A DNA stretch of 64,000 nucleotides from an uncultured Eubacteriales bacterium (GTDB lineage Bacteria; Bacillota; Clostridia; Oscillospirales; Oscillospiraceae). The position numbers and the translations under genes are program-made. Position 1 is the stretch's first letter. The number at the start of each line of letters is the position of its first letter. The DNA is taken from contig CASDSM010000025.1 in the NCBI GenBank assembly GCA_949283375.1, positions 1-64,000 of the forward strand. Reading direction: 5' to 3'. The notes beneath the pieces are model-generated. The model worked only from the letters and a program-made list of their open reading frames with translations. It had not been told where the DNA came from and searched no databases. Positions 8,150-15,552 of this stretch are shown piece after piece.

Positions 8150-9307
8150 ATGATTCTGACACATGCCAGGCTTTTTCCGGTAGACGCCCCTCCGATCGGG
8201 GACGGCTTCCTCGCCGTCGCGGACGGGAAGATCGCCGCCCTCGGCCGGATGGAGGACTGCCCGGAGGGGGAGCGGACCGACCTCGGCGGCCTGCGGCTCT
8301 ACCCCGGCTTTGTGGACGCGCACTGCCACCTCGGCATCTTCGGCGACTCCCTCGGCTTTGAGGGGGCGGACGGCAACGAGATGACCGGCCCGGTCACGCC
8401 GCACCTGCGCGCGATGGACGGAGTGAATCCCTTCGACCGCTGCTTCCAGGAGGCGCGGGAGGGGGGCGTGACCACCGTTCTCACCGGGCCCGGCTCGGCC
8501 AACGCGATCGGCGGGCAGTTCGCCGCCCTCAAGACGGCGGGGGTCTGCGTGGATGAGATGGCCATCGCCGCCCCCGTGGCGATGAAGTTCGCCCTCGGCG
8601 AGAACCCCAAGCGGGTCTACAAGGGCAGGAACGAGACCCCCATCACCCGCATGGGCACCGCCGCCCTCATCCGCACCGCCCTGCGCCGGGCGCAGGAGTA
8701 CGCCGCCAAATGCGCCCGCCACCGCGCGGACCCCGAGCGGCATCCCCTCCCGGACTACGACGCCAGGCTCGAGGCCCTCGTCCCGGTGGTGGAGGGGCGC
8801 CTCGCCGCCCACTTCCACGCCCACCGCGCCGACGACATCGCCACCGCCCTGCGCATCGGGCGGGAGTTCCAGCTGAAGATGGTGATCGTCCACGGCACGG
8901 AGGGGCACCGGATCGCCGGGCTGATCGCGCGCTCCGGCGTGCCGGTGATCACCGGCCCCACCCTGAGCGACCGGAGCAAGCCGGAGCTGGCCCACCTGAC
9001 CACGGAGAACGCCGCCCGCCTCGCCGCGGCGGGGGTGCAGGTGGCCATCTGCACCGACCACCCGGAAAATCCCATCCAGTACCTCCCGCTGGGGGCCTCC
9101 CTCGCCGTACGCGCCGGGATGGACCCGGAGGCCGCCCTGCGCGCCATCACCCTCGGCGCGGCGGAGATCGGCGGCATCGCCCACCGCGTCGGCTCGCTCA
9201 CCGTCGGGAAGGACGCCGACCTCGTCGCTGCCGACGGCGACCCGCTGGCGGTCGACACGCGCATCCGGATGGTCTGGGTGGACGGCGTGTTGGTGAAAGG
9301 AACATAA
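8150..9307 (+). CDS. Amidohydrolase-family metal-dependent hydrolase
   Basis: 385 residues with the composite TIM-barrel/beta-sandwich layout of cyclic amidohydrolases (imidazolonepropionase/dihydroorotase-like). GFVDAHCHLGI supplies the HxH metal pair, HFHAHRADDI and VIVHGTEGH later metal ligands, and CTDHPENP the catalytic Asp. The C-terminus carries IGSL-type VGSLTVGKDADLV, which returns to the small beta domain. The substrate is unknown. I chose the ATG at 8150, with AAAAGGGATG upstream, over an in-frame TTG at 8126. It reads towards rpiB, but rpiB has its own promoter. Confidence 0.85.
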   Translation: MILTHARLFPVDAPPIGDGFLAVADGKIAALGRMEDCPEGERTDLGGLRLYPGFVDAHCHLGIFGDSLGFEGADGNEMTGPVTPHLRAMDGVNPFDRCFQEAREGGVTTVLTGPGSANAIGGQFAALKTAGVCVDEMAIAAPVAMKFALGENPKRVYKGRNETPITRMGTAALIRTALRRAQEYAAKCARHRADPERHPLPDYDARLEALVPVVEGRLAAHFHAHRADDIATALRIGREFQLKMVIVHGTEGHRIAGLIARSGVPVITGPTLSDRSKPELAHLTTENAARLAAAGVQVAICTDHPENPIQYLPLGASLAVRAGMDPEAALRAITLGAAEIGGIAHRVGSLTVGKDADLVAADGDPLAVDTRIRMVWVDGVLVKGT

Positions 9308-9324
9308 ATGGAACATATAACCCT

Positions 9325-9353
9325 TTGATATCCGTCCCCTTTTGCGTTACAAT
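9325..9353 (+). promoter_or_regulatory. Sigma-A promoter of rpiB
   Basis: TTGATA (9325-9330), 17 bp, TACAAT (9348-9353). It lies between the amidohydrolase stop and the rpiB start, 46 bp upstream of the ATG. Confidence 0.65.
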
Positions 9354-9398
9354 AGAGGGAGCAAAGCACCCGGAAAGACATTTGGGAGGGAACGCGAT

Positions 9399-9848
9399 AT
9401 GAAAATTTCCATCGGCTCCGACCACGGCGGCTACGCCCTGAAGGAGCATGTCCGGCAGTATCTCACCAGCCAGGGCCACGAGGTGACCGACGTCGGCACC
9501 TACGGTCTGGAGAGCTGCGACTACCCCGACTTCGGCTATCCGGCGGCCAAGCTCCTCGCCGACGGCAAGGTGGAGCGGGCCATCGTCATCTGCACCACCG
9601 GCGTGGGCATCTCGATGGCGGCCAACAAGGTCCACGGGGTGCGCTGCGCCCTGTGCAACGAGCCGTACTCCGCCGAGATGACCCGCCGCCACAACGACGC
9701 CAACTGCCTGGCGATGGGCGGGGCGATGATCGGCCCGATGATGGCAGAGCGGATCGTGGACGTCTTCCTGAACACGGAGTTCGAGGGTGGCCGCCACAGC
9801 CGCCGCGTCGGGAAGATCATGGCCGTGGAGGAGAAGGAGCGGGACTGA
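9399..9848 (+). CDS. rpiB: Ribose-5-phosphate isomerase B
   Basis: 149 residues, the usual length. RpiB interconverts ribose 5-phosphate and ribulose 5-phosphate in the pentose phosphate pathway. Diagnostic features are the N-terminal IGSDHGGYALKEH (phosphate and active-site His/Asp), CTTGVGISMAANK with the catalytic Cys, and RRHNDANCLAMGG. The LacA/RpiB family also includes galactose-6-phosphate and allose-6-phosphate isomerases, but there are no lac or als genes here. The ATG at 9399 follows GGGAGGG at 8 bases; an upstream extension to 9342 is not supported. Confidence 0.95.
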   Translation: MKISIGSDHGGYALKEHVRQYLTSQGHEVTDVGTYGLESCDYPDFGYPAAKLLADGKVERAIVICTTGVGISMAANKVHGVRCALCNEPYSAEMTRRHNDANCLAMGGAMIGPMMAERIVDVFLNTEFEGGRHSRRVGKIMAVEEKERD

Positions 9849-9865
9849 CCGCCCAACAGAACGCA

Positions 9866-9910
9866 AAATACCGCACCGCGTTGGAGTGCTCCAGCGCGGT
9901 GCGGCATTTT
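9866..9910. terminator. Shared bidirectional terminator of rpiB and the RT gene
   Basis: CCGCACCGCG pairs with CGCGGTGCGG around a 14-base loop. It is flanked by AAAATA on the left and CATTTT on the right, so it can end transcription from both convergent genes. Its right edge touches the RT stop codon. Confidence 0.8.
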
Positions 9911-11139
9911 CAGCGCTCCGGCGGCGGATGGGTCCCCTCCTCCCCGGAGAGCCAGCGGTAGTATTCGTGCACCAGGCTGCGAAAGCCGAGGGCGCGGATG
10001 GTCTCATACCGGAGAGCGTAGTTGGCCCGGGTATAGCGGCCGGTGGTCAGATAGCGGATACAGCCGATCATATACCGGTCGATGGAGCGCAGGCTCTCCG
10101 CCGTGGTCAGAACGGGGAAATACCAGCGGCACCAGGTGATCTGATGATAGACCGGATTTTCGTAGAATTTGCGGTTGAAATAGGCGATATAGGCGCGGAT
10201 GGCGCGCTCGTCCGTCTGATGACCGCGCCGCTTCCAGCGGTAGAGGGCGCGCGCCCTGCGCTTGAGCTTGCCGCGCAGCTTGTCCGCAGCTGCGGCGGAG
10301 AGGTCGATCTGCCCCTGCCGGTAGGAAAATCCGAGATATTCCCACTCCTCCCCCGGTCCGCTCCAGCGCTCCTTGCTCGGGTTGACGGTCAGCCCCCGCT
10401 CCCGCAGCGCGTCCAGAATGGTCCGGCGGTGCGCCTCCAGCGCGTCGGCGCTCTCGGCAAAGACGATGATATCATCGGAGTAGCGGGCGTAGAGGACGCC
10501 CTGGCGCTGAAACTGCCAGTCCAGATCGCTCAGATACAGGTTGGCGAGAAAGGAGGAGACCGGCATGCCCGCCATGATCCCCCGCCGCTCCTCGCACAGT
10601 CCGCCCTCGAAGCGGACACAGGGCTCGGTCAGCAGGCCGCGCAGGAAGTGGAAGAATGCCGGGTCGTCCGCCAGCGCCTGGCGGAGGATGGGCAGCAGAC
10701 GCTCCACATCCACCGAGTTGAAGTAGTCGTGGATATCCACCTTATAGGCATACAGCCCGCCGGCCTGCGGGTGGGTACAGAGGCGGCGCACCGCCTGCTT
10801 CACGCCGCAGTGGAGGCGGAAGGAGTAGAGACAGCCGGCAAACAGGCCGTCATACCGGTGCAGCAGGTGCGCGCAGAGCTTGAGCAGATACCCGGCCTCG
10901 CGGTCAAAGGCGTAGACCGTCCGCTTGCGCCCGGTCCCCATCTTGTTGATCAAGCGCTTCTCCGCCAGGGGGAAGCGCTCCCCGCGGCGGATGCCGTCCA
11001 GCAGGGGGAGGTACTCCCGCCGCTCGATGTAGGCCGCCAGAGCCTCCAGCTCCCTGTCCGGGCGCCGTCCGGCCTCGCGCTGGTGCGCCAGATACGCCTG
11101 CCAGACCTCCCCGGAGCGCAGCTCCTCCAAAATACCCAT
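9910..11139 (-). CDS. Stand-alone reverse transcriptase (RNA-directed DNA polymerase)
   Basis: 409 residues. The RT palm is complete: LINKMGTGRKRTVYAF (RT1, about 64-79), KVDIHDYFNSVD (RT3, 133-144), GIMAGMPVSSFLANLYL (RT4, 187-203), the catalytic YSDD (220-223), GLTVNPSK (RT6) and EYLGFSY (RT7). A basic, aromatic C-terminal domain ends in RALGFRSLVHEYYRW. There is no maturase X or HNH domain, and I see no group II intron boundaries. The motif-4 GMPVSS is neither the group II QGG nor the DGR SQ form. It therefore looks like an orphan RT of the 'unknown group' kind, some of which are antiphage DRT systems (family knowledge; placement is inference). The ATG at 11139 follows CTGAGG. A folded RNA element lies directly upstream. 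Confidence 0.88.
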   Translation of the reverse strand: MGILEELRSGEVWQAYLAHQREAGRRPDRELEALAAYIERREYLPLLDGIRRGERFPLAEKRLINKMGTGRKRTVYAFDREAGYLLKLCAHLLHRYDGLFAGCLYSFRLHCGVKQAVRRLCTHPQAGGLYAYKVDIHDYFNSVDVERLLPILRQALADDPAFFHFLRGLLTEPCVRFEGGLCEERRGIMAGMPVSSFLANLYLSDLDWQFQRQGVLYARYSDDIIVFAESADALEAHRRTILDALRERGLTVNPSKERWSGPGEEWEYLGFSYRQGQIDLSAAAADKLRGKLKRRARALYRWKRRGHQTDERAIRAYIAYFNRKFYENPVYHQITWCRWYFPVLTTAESLRSIDRYMIGCIRYLTTGRYTRANYALRYETIRALGFRSLVHEYYRWLSGEEGTHPPPER

Positions 11140-11180
11140 TCGGACCTCAGCTTTCTGCGGCGCCGGGCGGACGCCGCGCA

Positions 11181-11273
11181 AAAAATAAGGAAGCGCCGAT
11201 ACGGCCGGCAGGCGCTGGCGGCGGAAGATTGTGTCTCCGCCGCCGGGCCGAAGCCGGTCGGTCCAGCGCTTCC
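11181..11273 (-). terminator. Terminator-like 3' domain of the RNA element
   Basis: GGAAGCGC (11273-11266) pairs with GCGCTTCC (11196-11189), enclosing the perfect 9-bp hairpin GGCGGCGGA/TCCGCCGCC. The T-tract TTATTTTTT follows. It ends about 42 bp before the RT start codon, so it either ends a discrete RNA or controls read-through into the RT gene. Confidence 0.6.
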
Positions 11274-11405
11274 ATAAGAGAGAGGAAAAGGCTTAAAGCC
11301 CGATTTCGGGCACCGGGTCATACACAGGGCAGCTACCCGCAAAGCTGTGTCTTGCCGCTGTGCTGGACCCTCTGCGGGTGCATGACATGCATTCCTCTCC
11401 CTTAT
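11183..11405 (-). ncRNA. Structured RNA element with pseudoknot, upstream of the RT gene
   Basis: Read on the minus strand, a 14-bp closing helix joins 11405-11392 with 11287-11274 (one G-U pair). Inside are a 5-bp hairpin (TGCAT/ATGCA), GGGTC (11370-11366) with GACCC (11319-11315), ACACAG (11350-11345) with CTGTGT (11327-11322), and GCCCG/CGGGC (11311-11298). ACCCGC (11379-11374) pairs with GCGGGT (11340-11335) in the inner loop, crossing the other helices as a pseudoknot. A second domain (11273-11189) closes with GGAAGCGC/GCGCTTCC around a 9-bp hairpin and ends in TTATTTTTT. It could be an RT partner RNA or a leader with an expression platform. I could not assign it to a known family. Confidence 0.6.
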
Positions 11406-11414
11406 TTCGCATGA

Positions 11415-12152
11415 TCATTGGCCGGGCTGCAGCAGGCGCTCGATGCGCCGCAGGATATATTCCCTGTTGTTCTGATATTCGCGGATGAACTGGAGGTAGG
11501 GGATGCCCTTTTCCTGGCAGATATCCCGGACCGCGCTGATCGCGTAGTAGTGCTCCGACGAATAGTAGAGCACGACGGCCAGAATGAGACTGTTATCCTT
11601 CCAGACGAGGAAGTTGATGGGATGGCACTTGGGGGGCGCGCTGTACTCGAGCTGCTGGGCGCTCACATCCCGCTCGATCGAGCAGTCGGGGAAGCGCTCG
11701 CGCAGTACGTCGAAAAAGAAGCTGTCCAGCTCCTCGTCCGGGCGGGAGGTGGAATAGAGGAGCTCGAAGGTCGTATCCAAGTCCATCACCGTCCAGATCG
11801 CATCGAGGACTTCCTCCTCCGCTCCGGAGGCGGGCGCCGCCGGGACGGGCTCGACCGGAGCGGGTTCTTCCGGAGCAGGCGTGGCCGGGGCCGGAACGGG
11901 TTCGTCCGGAAGCCCGAGCGCCAAGAGCAGGTCCTGCTCCCTGGCGTCCGGCGGCGGGTCCCTCCGCTCCCCGGTCCCGTCCGGCGCCGCGGGAGCCGCC
12001 GGGGTATTCTGCCCCACGGCTTCCCGCGCGGCGGCGAGGATCTCCCTCAGCCGCTCGATGCCGTACTCAATTCCGCAGTCCTGGCAGACCGCCCTCCGGC
12101 CGCCCGCCATCATGGAAAGCGTACCGCCGCAGAGATCGCAGCATATTCTCAT
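11415..12152 (-). CDS. Zinc-ribbon protein with a C-terminal nuclease-like domain, function unknown
   Basis: 245 residues: an N-terminal zinc ribbon (CCDLCGG and CQDCG), a Pro/Ala/Glu linker (about 45-115) and a C-terminal alpha/beta domain of about 130 residues. The latter (RERFPDCSIERDV, then INFLVWKDNSLILAVVLYY and EKGIPYLQFI) recalls the strand-helix order of DUF2726/PD-(D/E)XK-type domains, but the usual Asp and Glu-x-Lys residues are not clear, so activity is doubtful. It sits just upstream of the RT-associated RNA and 34 bp downstream of another zinc-ribbon gene on the same strand. The start at 12152 follows GGAGGG. Confidence 0.7.
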   Translation of the reverse strand: MRICCDLCGGTLSMMAGGRRAVCQDCGIEYGIERLREILAAAREAVGQNTPAAPAAPDGTGERRDPPPDAREQDLLLALGLPDEPVPAPATPAPEEPAPVEPVPAAPASGAEEEVLDAIWTVMDLDTTFELLYSTSRPDEELDSFFFDVLRERFPDCSIERDVSAQQLEYSAPPKCHPINFLVWKDNSLILAVVLYYSSEHYYAISAVRDICQEKGIPYLQFIREYQNNREYILRRIERLLQPGQ

Positions 12153-12186
12153 GAATACCCTCCTTTGACGCGCTCTGTCCGCCGCG

Positions 12187-13080
12187 TCAGAACAGCCTGC
12201 GGAGCCGCCGCTCGGTGATCACGCCGCTCTGGCTGCACTGCAGCAGCTCAGAGGCGTCGATCAGCGCCGAGATTTTGATGCGAAGATAGTCCCAGTAGCC
12301 GCCGGGCTGTATGCTGGGCGGCTGGAGGCCCAGACTGGCATAGGCGGTCCGCTCCTCGTCCGTCCCGGTCGCCCACTGCTGGAAGCCCTGCGGGGAGACC
12401 AGGTCCCATGAGAGGGAGAAGTATTCCGGGCGGAAGCACAGATAGAGCGACCGGTTGCGGTTTTGCGGCATCCGGAGACGCTCGATCACGCCCTGCCCCG
12501 CGCACAGCCTGCGGAAATGGTTCTGCAGCCCCTCCAGGAAGGGGTCTCTCTGAAAGCCCGCGCGCAGATAGCAGGTGTTGCCCTCCTTCTGGACGAGGAT
12601 GAGATACTCCTCCGGCCCCGCCGGGATCTGGATGGCGGTGCCGGAGGCCGCGGCGCTGCGCGCGATCGCCGCCGGGCTGCCGAGACTTGCCATGCAGATG
12701 GTGTGTGCACCGGTGGAGACGGTGATATCGGTGTCCTGATGGTTGATCATCTCGGCGATCTGATATCCATCCACAATGATCTTGAGCGGGGCGCTCTTGG
12801 CGAGAAAGCCCCCCATCCTGCGCAGCGTGACGCCGGTATCCTCAGAGAGATAGTGCAGCCTCAGCCGCCGCCGGCTGGGCGCCCCTCCGCCCTCGGCATG
12901 TCCGGGCGAGGGGGGCGGAGCGGGAGGGGCCGCCGGACATCTCTCCTGCGGGGGGCCGCTGTTGTAGACAAACTGGTGGGCGCACCTGGGGCAGGTGACA
13001 GCCAGCATGCCCTGTTTGGACGGCACGCGGAGCTTGACGCCGCAGCCCTTGCAGATGACCAGCTCAGTGGGGCCTTCCAT
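12187..13080 (-). CDS. Zinc-ribbon protein with two uncharacterised C-terminal domains
   Basis: 297 residues. The N-terminus has two CxxC knuckles (CKGCG and CPRCA, residues 10-33), followed by a Pro-rich linker. Next comes a beta-rich segment (GGFLAKSAPLKIIVDGYQIAE) resembling the small domain that clostridial proteins carry for surface or ligand display, and then a mixed region with Trp/Tyr motifs. No membrane helix is seen, so it is probably cytoplasmic. The ATG at 13080 lies behind GGGAGGAATGGGAGG; an extension to 13149 is unlikely. It is probably cotranscribed with 11415-12152. I do not recognise the family and assign no function. Confidence 0.7.
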   Translation of the reverse strand: MEGPTELVICKGCGVKLRVPSKQGMLAVTCPRCAHQFVYNSGPPQERCPAAPPAPPPSPGHAEGGGAPSRRRLRLHYLSEDTGVTLRRMGGFLAKSAPLKIIVDGYQIAEMINHQDTDITVSTGAHTICMASLGSPAAIARSAAASGTAIQIPAGPEEYLILVQKEGNTCYLRAGFQRDPFLEGLQNHFRRLCAGQGVIERLRMPQNRNRSLYLCFRPEYFSLSWDLVSPQGFQQWATGTDEERTAYASLGLQPPSIQPGGYWDYLRIKISALIDASELLQCSQSGVITERRLRRLF

Positions 13081-13189
13081 CCTCCCATTCCTCCCTGTCA
13101 GGTCCGGCGGGACGCCGAACGCACTTCCCGTTTGCAAATAATACCGCATTCATTTTATCACACCGCGCAGAACAACGCAAGCGTGGCGT

Positions 13190-13556
13190 CGTTTTTCGAC
13201 GGTCTGAGAGCGGCGTTTTATCCGCCGCTCAGCGCGTCAAAAAAGGTCTCACCGAGTTTGGCCCGCAGGGCCAAATAGATTGCGATTTATTTTTCGGACG
13301 GGCACCCCCAAGGGGCCTCCTCTTGCCCCTGCGGAGCAATTCACCTTGTTGTACCGGCCGAAAAATACTGATCGTCCGATGAGTGTGCGGATTTTTGGAA
13401 CAAAAATCCGTGCGCGCGCCCGATCCGCCAGCGGCGGCGACAAAGTGCCCTTGGAGTTGGGAGGACTGCAAACTCCAAGCAAATGCCTGCATTTGCTTGG
13501 AAGGCTGTCAAAAACACTTTTTTGACAGCCTCAGCGGCGTTTTATCCGCCGCTCTC
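13190..13556. repeat. Intergenic array of palindromic hairpins
   Basis: This gene-free stretch is made almost entirely of short inverted repeats. These are AGCGGCG-ttttatc-CGCCGCT at 13209-13229 and again at 13533-13553, AAGGGGC/GCCCCT near 13310-13335, CGGATTTTTG/CAAAAATCCG near 13390-13411, GGAGTT/AACTCC at 13453-13475, CCAAGCAAATGC/GCATTTGCTTGG at 13475-13500, and GGCTGTCAAAAA/TTTTTTGACAGCC at 13503-13530. Similar modules recur at 21132-21341. The last hairpins overlap the WYL stop codon and may terminate its transcript. Confidence 0.6.
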
Positions 13557-14549
13557 TCCGGCGCCCTGCGGGCCGTAGAGGGCCGCCGCCGCGCCGAGCT
13601 GGCGGCGCATACCCTCCACCGCGCTCCGGGGGGCGGTGAGCTGCACGCCGCCGCCCAGGCCGAAGAGCCAGCCATAGAACTGCGGGCTGACCATCACATT
13701 CACAGCGCAGGTGAACCAGCCCTCCTCTTCTGGGACAAGGGCGATCTCCTTGCCGAAGCGGTCTATGATGACGTCCGCCATCTCGTCCCTGCACCGCAGG
13801 GTGACGGTCTGCTCCGGGCCGCGGAACATGCCAAACTGGAGCTGGGCATAGCGGGCGAGGTCGAAGGTGCGGTAGGCCTCCATCCCGTCGCGCGGCCGCT
13901 CCGTCCGTCCGATGCCGCTCATCTTGTCCACCCGGTAGTGGCGGATCTCCCCGCTGCGGCTGTCATAGGCGATGAGATAGTAGTTCTCATCGCTGCGCAG
14001 CAGGGCGTAGGGGCTCACGCGGTAGAGGCGGCCGTTGTGGCGCAGCTCCTTCTCCCGGCGAACGTTGTAGCGGAAGTAGGAGAAGGTGATCTGCCGGTTC
14101 TCGCCGATTGCCTCGTGAATGGCGTCGATGTTGTAATAGACGCTCTCATTCATGCTCTTGACCCGCCCGGCGACAAAGACCTGGCGCTGCAGGCCGCTGG
14201 CCTGGGCGCGGGAGGTGAGCTGCTCGAGCTTGGAAATCAGCTCGGCGCTCTTGCGCCCGGTGATGAACTTGGAGGACTGCACCGCGTCCACCAGCAGCTT
14301 GAGCTCGGCGAGCTGAAAGAGCCTGCCGCCCAGAAAATACCCCCTGCCGCGCTCGAGCTGGATGTCATAGCCCCGCCCGCGCAGCACCTCCAGATCGTCA
14401 TAGACGCTCTTGCGCTCGGCGGCGATCCCCTGCGCGCGCAGCATCTGCACCAGACGCGGCCCGGAGAGGGGGTGGCGCTCGTCGCTCTCGTAAAACAGCA
14501 GGCGCAGCAGCGCCAGCAGCTTGGCCTTCTGGTGGTTCGTCTTCGGCAT
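13542..14549 (-). CDS. WYL-domain transcriptional regulator
   Basis: 335 residues. An N-terminal winged helix-turn-helix (LLALLRLLFYESDERHPLSG, then ERKSVYDDLEVLRGRGYDI) is followed by a WYL effector-binding domain around residues 130-215 (YRVSPYALLRSDENYYLIAYD) and a WCX-like C-terminal region. WYL proteins regulate DNA-damage, defence or metabolic genes by binding nucleic acid or nucleotide ligands. I chose the ATG at 14549 because GGAGGGG stands 7 bases upstream; the in-frame ATG at 14555 is too close to it. The neighbour on the same strand is the HD protein 68 bp upstream. Confidence 0.85.
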   Translation of the reverse strand: MPKTNHQKAKLLALLRLLFYESDERHPLSGPRLVQMLRAQGIAAERKSVYDDLEVLRGRGYDIQLERGRGYFLGGRLFQLAELKLLVDAVQSSKFITGRKSAELISKLEQLTSRAQASGLQRQVFVAGRVKSMNESVYYNIDAIHEAIGENRQITFSYFRYNVRREKELRHNGRLYRVSPYALLRSDENYYLIAYDSRSGEIRHYRVDKMSGIGRTERPRDGMEAYRTFDLARYAQLQFGMFRGPEQTVTLRCRDEMADVIIDRFGKEIALVPEEEGWFTCAVNVMVSPQFYGWLFGLGGGVQLTAPRSAVEGMRRQLGAAAALYGPQGAGESGG

Positions 14550-14617
14550 GGCCATTCCCCTCCGTTTTTTCTCCACTATAGCAGAGACAGAGTCCCAAAA
14601 AACGGACTGTGCCCCTC

Positions 14618-15199
14618 CTACCGCTCTCCCTCCAAGAAATAGGTGGCCTCCATATCCGCCACCGAGAGGGCGAAGGCGAGGGGGAACATCTGGAATGCCT
14701 TGCCCACCGCCCCCTTGTCCTCCGGACCGGAGAAACCCATGTGGTAGCGGATGGCAAAGGCCTCCTCCCGGGTGAGGCGGAGATAGCCGTTGACGATGTA
14801 GACGCTCTTCTCCCCGTGGCCGTAGGGCAGGGGGTCGTCGAACTGATAGGAGGGGACCTGCGTCCACTTGCCGTCCTCCCCCTTGACGTTGCGGAAGGTC
14901 TTTTTGTAGCACCCGGCCTTGCACACGTCGTGCAGCAGGGCGACCAGGGCGATCGACTCCGGCGTATACTCCAGCCCGTAGAGCTCCTGCACCCGCTCGC
15001 GCTGGAGATAGTCCACCAGGCAGTGATAGACGTTCAGGCTGTGCTCGCACAGGCCGCCCTCATAGGCCCCGTGATAGCGCGCGGAGGCGGGGGCGGTGAA
15101 GAAGTCGCTCTTGTTGGTGAGATAGTCCAGCAGGGCGTCTGCCCCCGGACGGGTGACGTTTTCGCGGTAAATCTCAATGAATTCCTCTTTGCAGGACAT
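14618..15199 (-). CDS. HD-domain phosphohydrolase
   Basis: 193 residues. The HD metal site is formed by the His of GGLCEHSLNV, the LLHDVCK doublet (around residue 90) and a later Asp in SVADMEATY. YGHGEKS is a further family motif. HD hydrolases cleave phosphoester bonds in nucleotides or RNA; the substrate here is not predictable. The ATG at 15199 follows a GGGGGA ribosome site. It reads into the WYL regulator gene and may be transcribed with it from an extended -10 promoter near 15235. Confidence 0.85.
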   Translation of the reverse strand: MSCKEEFIEIYRENVTRPGADALLDYLTNKSDFFTAPASARYHGAYEGGLCEHSLNVYHCLVDYLQRERVQELYGLEYTPESIALVALLHDVCKAGCYKKTFRNVKGEDGKWTQVPSYQFDDPLPYGHGEKSVYIVNGYLRLTREEAFAIRYHMGFSGPEDKGAVGKAFQMFPLAFALSVADMEATYFLEGER

Positions 15200-15231
15200 A
15201 AATGCTCCCCCTGTTCCGGTTTCTTGGCGTC

Positions 15232-15260
15232 ATTATACCACACTCTGAGTCCCTTCACCA
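15232..15260 (-). promoter_or_regulatory. Extended -10 promoter of the HD-protein gene
   Basis: The minus strand reads TGGTGA, 17 bp, then TGG-TATAAT (extended -10 with TATAAT at 15237-15232). The start codon is 33 bp downstream. The rest of the 15200-15552 gap is pyrimidine-rich and holds a GCCGCCCCGGCC hairpin near 15416-15443. Confidence 0.5.
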
Positions 15261-15552
15261 GAACTGTGCCGCAGCGGAGGGGGTTATTTTCCCGGGGGTA
15301 GTTTACAAAACGTTCATGGTCTTGTCAAAATTTTGTAGCAACTGCCTGTTATTCTATACTCGCAGGCAGGAAGCAATCCACAACCTCTCTTTTCTCTCTC
15401 TTTCTCTCTCAAAGCAGCCGCCCCGGCCGTATGGCCGGGGCGGCTTGCGTGTCGGCACGCCCTCGCGGGACCGCCAGAAAAAAATACGCCCGCCCTCTGG
15501 TATTTTGCCCGCCGGGCGTGTATAGTGGAGAAAAAGAGCGGGAGGGGTTTCC

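Noticed and set aside
11320..11360. Plus-strand resemblance to a c-di-GMP (GEMM) riboswitch (CAGGGCA...GCAAAGC)
   Set aside because: The required stem between the two motifs is missing (only 7 bases) and no plus-strand gene lies downstream; the minus-strand fold explains the same bases better.
9910..11405. Group II intron or retron identity for the RT locus
   Set aside because: No maturase/HNH domain, no GUGYG start or domain V was seen, and the RT lacks the retron-type NAxxH and VTG motifs. A distant retron-like relation through the upstream RNA is left open in the findings.
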